Shown piece by piece: positions 33,399 through 42,385 of a stretch of DNA of 64,000 nucleotides (positions are counted from its first letter, which is position 1; each line of letters opens with the position of its first letter). The notes beneath the pieces are model-generated. The model did no database searches. It had not been told where the DNA came from and saw only the letters and a list, made by a program, of their open reading frames with translations. Source of the stretch: JAFGCL01 sp964423835 (lineage in GTDB: Bacteria > Chloroflexota > Dehalococcoidia > UBA2247 > RBG-13-53-26). Both the position numbers and the translations under genes were made by a program. The stretch lies in assembly GCA_964423835.1 (NCBI GenBank), contig CAYRGJ010000006.1, positions 62,001-126,000 on the forward strand, written 5' to 3'.

Positions 33399-34375
33399 GC
33401 GGGATATCGGACTCGTTCCAGCGGCCCATCAGCTACCTCCGGGTCTCCGTGACCGACCGCTGCAACCTGCGCTGCATCTACTGCATGCCGCCGGAGGGCA
33501 TAGCGCAGATGGCCCACTCGGACATACTGCGCTATGAGGAGATACTGGCCGTGGTCCGCGTGGCGGCGGAGATGGGGATCAATCGAATCCGCCTCAGCGG
33601 GGGCGAGCCCCTGGCCAGGGCGGGGCTGGCGGACCTGGTCCGCATGCTGTCCGGGGTTAAGGACGTCGAGGACCTCTCGCTGACCACCAACGGCGTGCTG
33701 CTGAAGGGGCAGGCGGCCGCCCTCCGGGGGGCTGGCTTGATGCGGGTCAATGTCAGCCTCGATTCCCTGCAGCGCGAAAAGTACCAGCGCATCACCGGGC
33801 AGGACCGGCTTTCCGATGTCCTGGACGGCATCAGGGAGGCAGAGAGGGTCGGGCTGGCTCCCATCAAGGTCAACGTGGTGGCGATGCGAGGCGTCAACGA
33901 CGATGAGCTGGTGGATTTCGCCAGGCTCACCCGGGATGGCTGGAACGTCCGCTTCATCGAGCTCATGCCGATGCTGGGGAAGGGCGGAGGGCAGCCGGAG
34001 TTCCTGCCGGCGAAGGAGATGTGGGACATCATCTCCTCCATCGGCCCGCTGGAGCCCTGCCAGTCCCTGCCGGGCAACGGCCCGGCCAGTTACTACCGGC
34101 TGCCGGGAGCCAGGGGCACCGTGGGGTTCATCACCCCGGTCAGCGACCACTTCTGTTTCAAGTGCAACCGGCTCAGGCTGACCGCTGACGGCAAGCTGCT
34201 CCCCTGCCTGCTGGCCGGCGAAGAGATCGATCTGCAGTCGGCCCTCAGGCGCGGGGCGCCCCCGGAGGAGATCCGGCGGGTGCTCCTGGAGGCGGTGGCG
34301 TCGAAGCCCGAAGGCCATCGCGTCGGCCAGGGGGAGATCGGCCAGAAGAGGCCGATGACGCAGGTAGGAGGGTAG
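33395..34375 (+). CDS. moaA: GTP 3',8-cyclase MoaA
   Basis: A 326-residue radical SAM enzyme for the first step of molybdenum cofactor synthesis. The N-terminal cluster is CNLRCIYC, SAM-binding is LSGGEP, and the C-terminal cluster cysteines are FCFKC and the later LLPC. The C-terminus ends GG, as required for MoaA activity. GTG start overlaps rdgB by 4 bases; moaC follows after 5 bases. Length is normal. Confidence 0.95.
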   Translation: MSGISDSFQRPISYLRVSVTDRCNLRCIYCMPPEGIAQMAHSDILRYEEILAVVRVAAEMGINRIRLSGGEPLARAGLADLVRMLSGVKDVEDLSLTTNGVLLKGQAAALRGAGLMRVNVSLDSLQREKYQRITGQDRLSDVLDGIREAERVGLAPIKVNVVAMRGVNDDELVDFARLTRDGWNVRFIELMPMLGKGGGQPEFLPAKEMWDIISSIGPLEPCQSLPGNGPASYYRLPGARGTVGFITPVSDHFCFKCNRLRLTADGKLLPCLLAGEEIDLQSALRRGAPPEEIRRVLLEAVASKPEGHRVGQGEIGQKRPMTQVGG

Positions 34376-34380
34376 GCGCC

Positions 34381-34833
34381 ATGGGCGGCAAAGTACGCAT
34401 GATCGACGTGGGCGGCAAGCCCGATACGGAGCGAGAGGCCGTGGCCAGGGGCGTGGTCCGGATGCAGACGGCGACCTTCAAGATGCTGCGCGAGGGCAAG
34501 ATCCCCAAGGGCGATGTCCTGGCCGCGGCGCAGGTGGCCGGCATCATGGCGGCCAAGCAGACCCCGTCCCTGCTGCCCCTGTGCCACCCGCTGCTGCTGT
34601 CAGAGGTCAAGGTGGACTTCGACCTCGATGCCAGGAGCAAGGCGGTGAACATCACCGCCTCGGTGAGGACCACCGGCAAGACCGGGGTGGAGATGGAAGC
34701 CCTCACCTCGGTGGCCGTGGCTGCGCTGACCATCTACGACATGTGCAAGGGCGTGGACCCCCGGATGCGCATCGAGGCCATCCGCCTCGCCCGTAAGAGC
34801 GGCGGCAAGAGCGGCGAAGTCGTCTTCGAGTAA
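34381..34833 (+). CDS. moaC: Cyclic pyranopterin monophosphate synthase MoaC
   Basis: A 150-residue enzyme acting just after MoaA. Active-site segments are visible: GKIPKGDVLAAAQVAGI, LLPLCHPL and TGVEMEALTSVAVA, followed by AIRLARKSGG. AGGAGGG precedes the ATG. It ends the cobO-rdgB-moaA-moaC run; the remaining Moco genes except mobB are not in this window. Confidence 0.95.
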   Translation: MGGKVRMIDVGGKPDTEREAVARGVVRMQTATFKMLREGKIPKGDVLAAAQVAGIMAAKQTPSLLPLCHPLLLSEVKVDFDLDARSKAVNITASVRTTGKTGVEMEALTSVAVAALTIYDMCKGVDPRMRIEAIRLARKSGGKSGEVVFE

Positions 34834-34944
34834 CGCCGGCGCCAGGCTGCTGCGATCACCGCGCCTGCTCTGGTTGCCGCAGCTGCTTTGGCCAACTCGC
34901 CGGACCTGGCCGGCAGGCCCGGCCCCGGCGGCGCTGCCGGACAC

Positions 34945-34966
34945 GGCTGGCGCGGCCGCGCCAGCC
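34945..34966. terminator. Perfect 22-bp palindrome after moaC
   Basis: GGCTGGCGCGG at 34945-34955 is followed directly by its exact reverse complement at 34956-34966. It lies in the 224-base gap between moaC and trkH. It may act as a stem for termination or as a dimeric protein site; there is no loop and no U-tract. Confidence 0.4.
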
Positions 34967-34991
34967 AGCCGCCCCACCGGCCCGACTGTGC

Positions 34992-34997
34992 TATACT
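34992..34997 (+). promoter_or_regulatory. -10 box of trkH
   Basis: TATACT at 34992-34997, about 60 bases before the trkH start and 25 bases after the palindrome. No clear -35 is seen. Confidence 0.35.
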
Positions 34998-35057
34998 TCC
35001 CTCTTGATTGCCCGGCTATGGTCAGACTCGTAGATACTGCGGTGGGTGAGTAGCCGT

Positions 35058-36530
35058 ATGCAGCCACGGAAAGAGTTCCAGCGGTTCCAGAAGCTGGGGG
35101 ACAAGATCTTTCGCGTCCCCCGCGTGGAGCCTTGGCGGATTCCACTGGCCCTGGCGCAGGTCCCCAAGAACCAGACCATGTCCGTGGCCGTGGTCATCTG
35201 GGGGTTCGCGGTGACCATTGCCATCGGCGCCGTGCTGCTCATGCTGCCGGTAGCCTCCCAGACGCGCGAGTGGACCCCGTTCCCGGATGCCCTCTTCACG
35301 GCCACATCGGCCACCTGCGTCACCGGCCTGGCGGTGATGGAAATCGGGACCCACTTCAATGCCTTCGGCCAGGCTGTGATCGCGCTGCTGATGCAGGTGG
35401 GGGGCTTCGGCTTCATGTCCAGCGCCACCCTGCTGCTGCTGGCCTTCGGCCGCAGCGTGGGCCTGCGCGAGAAGCTGGTCATCGCCGAGTCCATGGGCGT
35501 GGAGAGGCTGGGAGGGCTGCTTCGCATGCTCCTGGGCATCGCCTTCTTCAGCCTGATCTGCGAAGGCCTCGGCGCGGTGCTGCTGTTCTTCCGGTTTTCC
35601 CAGGAGTATGCCTCGCCAGCGACGGCCATGTGGCAGTCCGTGTTTCACGCGGTGTCGGCCTTCAACCAGTGCGGGCTGGACATCATCGGTCACGGCACCA
35701 GCTTCGAGGAGTACCGCGGCGATCCCCTGGTGGTTCTCACCTTTGCCGGGCTCATCATCCTCGGCGGCCTCAGCTTCCTGGTGGTGTTTGACATCCTCAA
35801 GAAGCGCAGCTTCCGCAAGCTGTCGCTGGACAGCAAGATGGTGGTGACGATGACGGCCGTGCTGCTGATCGCGGGCACCTGCGTCCTGCTGGCCACCGAG
35901 TACAACAACGAGGCCACCATGGCGCAATGGCCTGTCGGGCAGAAGATCTGGGACGCCTTCTTCCACGCGGTCACGCCCAGGACGGCCGGCTTCAACACGA
36001 TCCATGTGGGCTCGATGGCGGCCTACTCGCTTTTCTTCACCATCATGCTGATGTTCATCGGCGGCGCCTCCGGCTCCACGTCCGGCGGCATCAAGGTCAA
36101 TACCTTCGGCGTGCTGCTGGCCACGGTGTGGAGCTCCCTGCGTGGCAGAGCGCACTCGGAGGCCTTCGGCCGGGAGATGAGGCCGCAGCTGGTCCACCGG
36201 GCGCTGGCCATAGCCCTGCTGTCCCTGGGGCTGGTGGGGGTAGTGGCCCTGGTGCTCACCATCACCGAAGGCAGCTCGGCCATGGTCCTGCGCGACGGGA
36301 CATCGCGGGCGCCGGAGTTCATTGACGTCCTTTTCGAGACGGTGTCGGCCTTCGCCACGGTGGGGCTGTCCACCGGGCTGACGCCCTTCCTGTCGCTGGC
36401 CGGCAAGCTCATCGTTGTGGCCACCATGTTCGTTGGGCGGCTGGGCCCGCTGACACTGGCTCTGTCGCTGGTGCAGGCACAGAAGACTGTTGAATACCGC
36501 TATCCTCACGATCAGGTGAGGATCGGCTAG
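35058..36530 (+). CDS. trkH: Trk/Ktr potassium channel subunit (TrkH/KtrB)
   Basis: A 490-residue polytopic membrane protein with the four-repeat MPM fold of potassium channels. The four filter loops are recognisable as SATCVTGLAV, AFNQCGLDI, PRTAGFNTI and AFATVGLSTG. Length lies between KtrB and TrkH. ATG 35058 or GTG 35046 could be used; a GGTGAG tract favours the ATG. It is followed after 11 bases by the gating subunit trkA. Confidence 0.93.
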   Translation: MQPRKEFQRFQKLGDKIFRVPRVEPWRIPLALAQVPKNQTMSVAVVIWGFAVTIAIGAVLLMLPVASQTREWTPFPDALFTATSATCVTGLAVMEIGTHFNAFGQAVIALLMQVGGFGFMSSATLLLLAFGRSVGLREKLVIAESMGVERLGGLLRMLLGIAFFSLICEGLGAVLLFFRFSQEYASPATAMWQSVFHAVSAFNQCGLDIIGHGTSFEEYRGDPLVVLTFAGLIILGGLSFLVVFDILKKRSFRKLSLDSKMVVTMTAVLLIAGTCVLLATEYNNEATMAQWPVGQKIWDAFFHAVTPRTAGFNTIHVGSMAAYSLFFTIMLMFIGGASGSTSGGIKVNTFGVLLATVWSSLRGRAHSEAFGREMRPQLVHRALAIALLSLGLVGVVALVLTITEGSSAMVLRDGTSRAPEFIDVLFETVSAFATVGLSTGLTPFLSLAGKLIVVATMFVGRLGPLTLALSLVQAQKTVEYRYPHDQVRIG

Positions 36531-36541
36531 GGGGTGACTTC

Positions 36542-37234
36542 ATGAAGAAACAGGTCGCCATTCTGGGGCTGGGGCGTTTTGGCGTCGGCCTGGCCAATAC
36601 CCTGCTGGGCATGGGCTACGACGTCCTGGCGATGGACAAAGAGGAGAAGATGGTGCAGGGCATCTCCTCCACCATCACCCGGGCGGTGCAGGCCGACGGA
36701 ACGGATGAGCTGGTGCTCAGGGAGCTGGGCATCGACAAATTTGACGTGGCCATCGTGGCCATGGGGTCGGACATCGCCAACAGCGTGCTCTCGACCATCC
36801 TCCTGCGGAAGCTGGGCGTCCGCTACGTGGTGGCCCGGGCCGACAACGACCTTCACGGCACCATCCTGGAGAGGATCGGCGCTGACAAAGTGGTCTACCC
36901 CGAGCGCGAGATGGGCACGCGGGTGGCCCACGGCCTGATGCTGACCCAGGTCCTGGACTACATGCCCCTGGCGGGGGCCTACGGCGTGGCCAAGCTGGCG
37001 CCGCCGAACAGCTTCATCGGCCGGACCCTGGCCGAGCTGGGCCTGGGCCGCGAGGGGAAGTGGGGCATCGCCGTGCTCATTATCCAGCGAGAGAAGGAGG
37101 TGATCGTGACGCCGGACAGGATGGAGGTGGTGAGGGCCAACGACACCCTGGTGGTGTCCGGGAACGACCTCAAGATCGAGCAGATGCTGACCGAGGCCCG
37201 CCAGATGAGGAGGGAGGAGGATGAGGAGGACTGA
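36542..37234 (+). CDS. trkA: Trk/Ktr potassium uptake regulatory subunit (TrkA/KtrA)
   Basis: A 230-residue cytosolic gating protein with one RCK-N domain (LGLGRFGVGLANTLLGMG, nucleotide-binding GxGxxG) and one RCK-C domain (about 145-220). This single-RCK form is the KtrA type rather than the doubled E. coli TrkA. It ends in an acidic tail (REEDEED). GGGGTGA precedes the ATG. Confidence 0.93.
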   Translation: MKKQVAILGLGRFGVGLANTLLGMGYDVLAMDKEEKMVQGISSTITRAVQADGTDELVLRELGIDKFDVAIVAMGSDIANSVLSTILLRKLGVRYVVARADNDLHGTILERIGADKVVYPEREMGTRVAHGLMLTQVLDYMPLAGAYGVAKLAPPNSFIGRTLAELGLGREGKWGIAVLIIQREKEVIVTPDRMEVVRANDTLVVSGNDLKIEQMLTEARQMRREEDEED

Positions 37235-37283
37235 CGCGCGTGACGGCCGGGCGGCAACGGGGGCGCGCGCGACCGCGCCCGGC

Positions 37284-37313
37284 TTGACAGCCAATCGCCC
37301 GCCGGCGCATACT
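37284..37313 (+). promoter_or_regulatory. Promoter of the epimerase-DUF1786 pair
   Basis: TTGACA at 37284-37289 and CATACT at 37308-37313 with an 18-base spacer. The leader would be about 85 bases before ATG 37405. Confidence 0.55.
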
Positions 37314-37404
37314 TTCAGCCTGATCAGAGGGTGGGGGGTCAAGCTCTGAGGCTGTCAGATCGCGGCCGTAGCCCCCCAGGCGTGTGAGACAAGGAGGGTT
37401 ACGC

Positions 37405-38385
37405 ATGGAGAACGTGGCTGTCACCGGTATCTCAGGCTACCTTGGGACGCAGATCCTCAAGCTGCTGGACAAGGATCCCAGCGTAAAGACGGTAGTCGGG
37501 ATAGACATCAAGCCCCCCAGCTATCCCTCCGCCAAGCTCCAGTTCCACTCCATGGACGTGCGGAAGCCCATGGGCGAGATCTTCACCCAGAACAAGGTGG
37601 ACTCGGCCTTCCACCTGGCCTTCGTTCTGCCGCCCAAGATGGGCGTTGATGCTCATGAGATCAACATCAGCGGTGCCCGGAGCTTTCTGGACGCCTGTGA
37701 GGCGGCCTCGGTAGAGGGCCTCTTCTACCAGAGCAGCCACACGGTGTACGGGGCCTGGCCCGACAATCCCGCCCTGATCACCGAGGACCAGCCCCTCCGG
37801 CCCACTCCCAACTTCCCCTACGGGCAGGACAAGGCCGAGGTGGAGATGATGTTCCAGGAGTTCGCCAGAAGCCACCCCGGGCAGAGCGTCACCATCGTCC
37901 GGGTGGTGTCCGTGGTGGGTCCCGAGGCCGGCCCGTCCGGCCTCAACGTGCTCTTCATGCCCATCACCATAAACGTCTCCAGTTTCGACCCGGGGTGGCA
38001 GTTCATATTCGAGGACGACCTGGCCCGGCTGGACGTCACCCTGGTCAGGGAGCGGCGGTCCGGCATCTACAACGCGGGCGCGGAAGGGCAGGTCCCCTAC
38101 AGGGACATGCTCAAATGGACCGGCAAGCCATCCCTCGGCCTTCCCTCATTCATCTGGACTTCCCTGATCAGCCTCAGCTGGTCACTGCACCTTCAGCGAA
38201 AGTCCCCGGCCGGCGGCGTGGCGTTCATGAAGTACCCCATCATCGTCAGCACCGAGAAGCTGGATAAGCTGGGGTTCAAGCTGACCATGAACTCCCGCGA
38301 GGCCATCAAGTCCTACATGGACTCCAAGATGCCTCCTGCCAGGAAGGCCGCGCTAGCCTCCGGGCCCGATGCCGCGAAGGGCTGA
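37405..38385 (+). CDS. NAD-dependent epimerase/dehydratase (extended SDR)
   Basis: A 326-residue extended short-chain dehydrogenase: VTGISGYLGTQIL at the N-terminus is the TGxxGxxG nucleotide motif, followed by an acidic residue after strand 2 (VVGIDIK), and PYGQDKAEVE carries the YxxxK catalytic pair. The C-terminal substrate region is short and hydrophobic. AAGGAGGG precedes ATG 37405. It overlaps the DUF1786 gene by 17 bases. Substrate unknown, possibly a nucleotide sugar or lipid-like ketone. Confidence 0.85.
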   Translation: MENVAVTGISGYLGTQILKLLDKDPSVKTVVGIDIKPPSYPSAKLQFHSMDVRKPMGEIFTQNKVDSAFHLAFVLPPKMGVDAHEINISGARSFLDACEAASVEGLFYQSSHTVYGAWPDNPALITEDQPLRPTPNFPYGQDKAEVEMMFQEFARSHPGQSVTIVRVVSVVGPEAGPSGLNVLFMPITINVSSFDPGWQFIFEDDLARLDVTLVRERRSGIYNAGAEGQVPYRDMLKWTGKPSLGLPSFIWTSLISLSWSLHLQRKSPAGGVAFMKYPIIVSTEKLDKLGFKLTMNSREAIKSYMDSKMPPARKAALASGPDAAKG

Positions 38386-39592
38386 GCCTGCCGTGCGCAT
38401 ACTGGCCGTCGACGTCGGGACCGGGACCCAGGACATACTGCTGTTTGACAGCTCCGAAGTCGTCCAGAACTGCGTCAAGATGATCATGCCGTCCCCCACG
38501 GTCCTGGTGGCCCGGCGCATTGAAGCGGCCACCAGGCGCAGGCTCCCCATACTGATGGAAGGCGATACCATGGGCGGCGGGCCCTGCCAGCGCGCCCTGT
38601 CGCGGCACATAGCAGCCGGCCTGGCGGCCTATGCCACCGAAGGGGCGGCCCTCACCTTCCGCAATGACCTGGAGGCGGTCAGGGGCATGGGGGTGACGGT
38701 GGTATCCCCGGACGAAGCCTCAAGAATCAAGCTTGAGGCCCCAAGAATCAAGCTTGAGCCCTCAGCCGGCAGCGGGCCTGAGGCCTCAGCCGGCAGCGGG
38801 CCTGAGGCTTCGTCCGGCCAGCAGCCCTCGGGGAGCGCCGGTCTGGCGGTAATCCATCTGACCGATCTGGACCTGCCGGCCATCAGGAGGGCGCTGCAAG
38901 CCTTCGGGGTGGACACGGCCTTCGACGCGGTGGCCGTGGCCGTGCTGGACCACGGATGCGGCCCGAAGGGCGTCTCCAATCGTCTCTTCCGCTTCCAGTG
39001 GCTGCGGCAGCTGATGGAGAAGGACGGCACGCTGGGCGCCTTTGCCGGCCTGGCGCCGGGGCTGCCGGCCCCTCTCGTCCGGATGAAGGCCGCGGCCCGG
39101 GCTGCGGGCAACGACCAGCCGGTGCTGGTCATGGACACCGGCGCGGCGGCGGCGCTGGGCTCCCTTCAGGACCCCCTGGTGGCCCGGCAGGAGAGCGTGC
39201 TGACCGTCAACCTGGGCAACGCCCACACGGTGGCCTTCCACCTGGAAGGAGAGCGGATCCGCGGCTTCTTCGAGCACCACACCGGCCGGCTCGATGGCGC
39301 CGCGGTGATCAGCATGACCGACCGTCTGGCCCGGGGGGTGCTCACCCACGACGAGGTCTACGGGAGCGGTGGCCACGGAGCGGCCATACTGGAACCGGGC
39401 CGGGGACAGCCCTTCCTGGCGGTCACCGGGCCCAGGCAGGACATGGTCAAAGGTGCGGACCCGCCGCTGCACCCGGCCGCCCCTCACGGTGACACCATGC
39501 TCACCGGGTGCTACGGGCTGGTGAAGGCCTTCGGCCTCAGGGTGGAAGCCTGGCGCGAGGAGATAGACCGGGCCCTGGCCCCGTCAGGCTAG
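38369..39592 (+). CDS. DUF1786-family protein with a repeat insertion
   Basis: A 407-residue protein of the DUF1786 family, which has an ASKHA-like (actin/hexokinase) N-terminal strand (ILAVDVGTGTQDILLF) and a glycine-rich LVMDTGAAAALGS segment. Function unknown. Residues about 115-150 are an in-frame insertion made of duplicated short units (RIKLEAPRIKLE, SAGSGPEASAGSGPEA) encoded by a palindrome-rich DNA element. ATG 38369 overlaps the epimerase; GTG 38393 is an alternative right before the homology. Confidence 0.75.
   Translation: MPRRAEPAVRILAVDVGTGTQDILLFDSSEVVQNCVKMIMPSPTVLVARRIEAATRRRLPILMEGDTMGGGPCQRALSRHIAAGLAAYATEGAALTFRNDLEAVRGMGVTVVSPDEASRIKLEAPRIKLEPSAGSGPEASAGSGPEASSGQQPSGSAGLAVIHLTDLDLPAIRRALQAFGVDTAFDAVAVAVLDHGCGPKGVSNRLFRFQWLRQLMEKDGTLGAFAGLAPGLPAPLVRMKAAARAAGNDQPVLVMDTGAAAALGSLQDPLVARQESVLTVNLGNAHTVAFHLEGERIRGFFEHHTGRLDGAAVISMTDRLARGVLTHDEVYGSGGHGAAILEPGRGQPFLAVTGPRQDMVKGADPPLHPAAPHGDTMLTGCYGLVKAFGLRVEAWREEIDRALAPSG
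38710..38815. mobile_element. 106-bp MITE-like palindromic element inside the DUF1786 gene
   Basis: GGACGAAGCCTCA at 38710-38722 and its exact reverse complement at 38803-38815 bound the element. Inside are a 21-bp direct repeat (CAAGAATCAAGCTTGAG at 38721 and 38742), a 24-bp perfect direct repeat (38761-38784, 38785-38808), a 7-bp-stem hairpin at 38719-38738 and the palindrome CTGAGGCCTCAG. It encodes no protein of its own and stays in frame. Confidence 0.55.
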
Positions 39593-39597
39593 CCCGG

Positions 39598-39822
39598 CTA
39601 CGTCATCACCTCCACCACCTTGTTCTTGCTCGCGTGTCCACTGACTATCCTGAGCCGGCTCTCCGGGACTCCGAAGTGCCGCGCCAGGAGCTTTAGCACC
39701 GCCCGGTTGGCCTTGCCCTCCACCGGCGGCTCCTTGACCCGCACCACGTAGACGTTGCTGTCCATCTCCCGGGTCACGTCCTCGGCCTTCGACCGCGGCT
39801 TCACCTTGACCTGTATCTTCAC
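39598..39822 (-). CDS. DUF167/YggU family protein
   Basis: A 74-residue small basic protein with the family core VKPRSK near residue 8 and the PPVEGKANRAVLKLLA signature, then SGHASKNKVVEV. Function unknown; homologs often sit with YggT or PLP-homeostasis genes, not seen here. ATG 39822 overlaps the phosphatase stop by 4 bases (ATGA), so it is coupled to it. Its stop is 5 bases from the convergent DUF1786 stop. Confidence 0.9.
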   Translation of the reverse strand: MKIQVKVKPRSKAEDVTREMDSNVYVVRVKEPPVEGKANRAVLKLLARHFGVPESRLRIVSGHASKNKVVEVMT

Positions 39823-40472
39823 TCCAGCAGCTCCAGAAGCTCGAGAGGCTCCTCGATCAGGCGCCGGGCTCCGTTGCTGAGGAGCTCGCCGGCGGTGCGG
39901 AAGCCCCAGAGAGCCCCCACGGCGTACATGCCGGCCGCGCCGGCGGTCTTCATGTCGATGTCCGAGTCACCCACGTAGAGGACGGCCGCGGGCGGCAGGC
40001 CCATGATCCGGGCGGCCTCGAGGGCCCCCCGCGGGTCCGGCTTGCGGGGCAGGTCCGGCGTGGCCGCTATGATGGCGTCGAACTCCCAGCGGGACAGCAG
40101 CCTGGCGGTCATGTTCCGGGTGGAATCATCGGGCTTGTTGGTGACGATGGCCATCTTGATGCCGCGCGCCGCCAGGGCATCCAGCAGCTCGGGAATGCCA
40201 GGGTACGGCCGGGTGTGCTCCGGCCAGCGCTGACGATACTCCTGCCTGACTGCCTCCAAAGTGCGGGCGACAGTGGCCTCATCGCGGTGGCCTTCAGGCA
40301 GCACCCGCTGCGCCAGCTGCTCTATGCCCTCGCCGACGAAGTGCCGGTACTCTTCCAGCGAGTGCTGCGCAAAGCCGGAGCGGGCCAGGACGGCGTTGAC
40401 GGAGTCAGCCAGATCCTGCAGCGTGTCCATCAGGGTCCCGTCGAAATCGAAGGCGACGCCGCGGTACTTCAT
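39819..40472 (-). CDS. HAD-family phosphatase, phosphoglycolate phosphatase-like
   Basis: A 217-residue HAD hydrolase, subclass with a helical cap after motif I. Motif I is FDFDGTLMDT, motif II is IVTNKP, and motif IV is YVGDSDIDMKTAGAAG. Gph-type enzymes remove 2-phosphoglycolate or pyrophosphate (PpaX). The precise substrate cannot be told by eye. ATG 40472. Confidence 0.88.
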   Translation of the reverse strand: MKYRGVAFDFDGTLMDTLQDLADSVNAVLARSGFAQHSLEEYRHFVGEGIEQLAQRVLPEGHRDEATVARTLEAVRQEYRQRWPEHTRPYPGIPELLDALAARGIKMAIVTNKPDDSTRNMTARLLSRWEFDAIIAATPDLPRKPDPRGALEAARIMGLPPAAVLYVGDSDIDMKTAGAAGMYAVGALWGFRTAGELLSNGARRLIEEPLELLELLE

Positions 40473-40681
40473 AAGTGGGCCTCACTACAAAGATAGCAGC
40501 GGCGGCTCCGGCCGGTCAATCAACGGCGCCGCAGTGGCGCCGGATTGGCCCATCGCCCCGCAGGGTAACGGCGCCGCCCGGCGCGCTCGGGCGAAGCACG
40601 GCGCTCTGGCGATGGCTGCCCGTCAACGGCGGCCCGGCGCGCATGACGAAGCCAGCGCCCGGCGGCTCCGGCCCGCCTCCC

Positions 40682-40710
40682 TTGCGGCAAGGCATCCTAG
40701 TTGATATAAT
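40682..40710 (+). promoter_or_regulatory. Promoter of the YifB/ComM gene
   Basis: TTGCGG at 40682-40687 and TATAAT at 40705-40710, spacer 17. The 295-base gap between gph and this gene otherwise holds only GC-rich sequence with AACGGCGCCGC repeated near 40524 and 40566. Confidence 0.6.
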
Positions 40711-40767
40711 CGAATAGGTCTATCAGGAAGCCCGGGCAGACCGGTGCAGCGCATAGAGAGGGATGGC

Positions 40768-42288
40768 GTGGCTCTGGCCAAAGTGAACTCCGCGGCCGTG
40801 CTGGGCCTTGAGGGCCAGCTGGTTGAAGTGCAGGTGGACATCGCCAGCGGTCTGCCCAACACCACCATCGTCGGGCTGCCGGACGCCGGGGTCCAGGAGG
40901 CCAAGGAGCGCGTGCGGGCCGCCATCCGCAACTCCGGCTGCGACTTCCCCTTCCGGCGGATCACCGTCAACCTGGCCCCGGCTGACGTCCGCAAGGAGGG
41001 GCCCGTCTACGACCTGCCCATCGCGGTGGGGATACTGCTGAGCTCGGGCCAGGTCCTGGCCGACGTCTCGGGGACGATGTTCCTGGGAGAGCTCTCCCTG
41101 GACGGAGGCGTGCGCCACGCCCAGGGCATCCTGCCCATGGTGGCCCTGGCCAGGGAGAGGGGGCTGCACACCGTTATCGTGCCTACCGGGGATGCCCGGG
41201 AGGCGGCCCTGATTGAAGGCATCGAGGTGATCCCGGTGGGCTCGCTGGGGGAGCTGATCTCCCACCTGCGCGGCGATCGGCGGATCGGGCACTGCGCCGC
41301 GCCTCTACCGCCGCCGGAGCTGGTCCCCGCCAGTGCCGTGGACCTGACGGACATCAAAGGGCATGAGCATGCCAAGCGGGCCCTGGAGGTGGCTGCTGCC
41401 GGAGGGCACAACGTACTCATGAGCGGCCCGCCCGGCAGCGGGAAGACCATGCTGGCCCGATCCCTGCCCTCCATAATACCCCGGATGACCATGGATGAGT
41501 CGCTGGAGGTGACCAAGATCTACAGCGTGGCCGGGCTGCTGCCGCCTGACACGCCGCTGATCCGGCGGCGGCCCTTCCGCTCTCCGCACTACACCATCTC
41601 TCACGCCGGACTGGTGGGCGGGGGCAAGGTGCCCCGCCCGGGCGAAATCAGCCTGAGCCACAGGGGTGTGCTGTTCATGGATGAGCTGCCGGAGTACACG
41701 CGCATCTGCCTGGAGGCCCTGCGCCAGCCTCTGGAGGACCGGGTGGTCACCATCAGCCGGGCCCAGGGGAGCATCACCTATCCGGCCAGCTTTATGCTGG
41801 TGGCCGCCATGAACCCGTGCCCCTGCGGGTTCATGGGCGACGTCCTCAAGGAGTGCCTGTGCTCCCCCGGGCAGGTCTCCCGCTACCTCAAACGCATCAG
41901 CGGTCCGCTGCTGGACCGCTTTGACATCTACGTGGACGTGCCCAGGGTGGCCTATGAGAAGCTGACGGACGAGGGGGCAGGAGAGTGCTCGGAGAGGGTA
42001 AGGGAGCGGGTGGAGGCGGCGCGCCAGGCGCAGCGAGAGCGGTTCAACGGACGGGGGGTGGCCTGCAACGCCGATGCCCGGGCGCCGGAGGTCAGGGACC
42101 TGTGCCAGGCGGAGCCGCCGGCCAGAACCCTGCTGCGCAGCGCCATGAGGCAGCTCTCGCTCTCGGCCCGGGGGTTCCACAGGATACTCAAGGTGGCTCG
42201 CACCATCGCCGACCTGGAGGGCTCGGCCACCGTCAGGACCCAGCACGTCGCGGAGGCCGTGCAGTACCGGCCCAGGGGCCTGGGATGA
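40768..42288 (+). CDS. YifB/ComM-family Mg-chelatase-like AAA+ ATPase
   Basis: A 506-residue protein with an N-terminal Lon-protease-like domain without the Ser-Lys dyad (AKVNSAAVLGLEGQLVEV) and a central AAA+ domain (Walker A GPPGSGKTMLARS, Walker B VLFMDELPEY). It carries a C-terminal Mg_chelatase_C part with CPCGF and ECLCSPGQVSRY cysteines. ComM in other bacteria is a branch-migration helicase for natural transformation. GTG 40768 follows GAGAGGGA at good spacing; GTG 40744 would add 8 residues. Confidence 0.93.
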   Translation: MALAKVNSAAVLGLEGQLVEVQVDIASGLPNTTIVGLPDAGVQEAKERVRAAIRNSGCDFPFRRITVNLAPADVRKEGPVYDLPIAVGILLSSGQVLADVSGTMFLGELSLDGGVRHAQGILPMVALARERGLHTVIVPTGDAREAALIEGIEVIPVGSLGELISHLRGDRRIGHCAAPLPPPELVPASAVDLTDIKGHEHAKRALEVAAAGGHNVLMSGPPGSGKTMLARSLPSIIPRMTMDESLEVTKIYSVAGLLPPDTPLIRRRPFRSPHYTISHAGLVGGGKVPRPGEISLSHRGVLFMDELPEYTRICLEALRQPLEDRVVTISRAQGSITYPASFMLVAAMNPCPCGFMGDVLKECLCSPGQVSRYLKRISGPLLDRFDIYVDVPRVAYEKLTDEGAGECSERVRERVEAARQAQRERFNGRGVACNADARAPEVRDLCQAEPPARTLLRSAMRQLSLSARGFHRILKVARTIADLEGSATVRTQHVAEAVQYRPRGLG

Positions 42289-42385
42289 ACTGCACACCGG
42301 CCGGCACCTCGGGGCAACCGGCCGCAGCCCTACGCCGGCCGCGAGGGACTGTAACAGGTGGCAAAAAGCGGGGCGGGACCGGGCG

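Noticed and set aside
38369..38722. Transposase or full insertion sequence around the DUF1786 repeats
   Set aside because: The element is only 106 bp and encodes no protein; target duplication is not evident.
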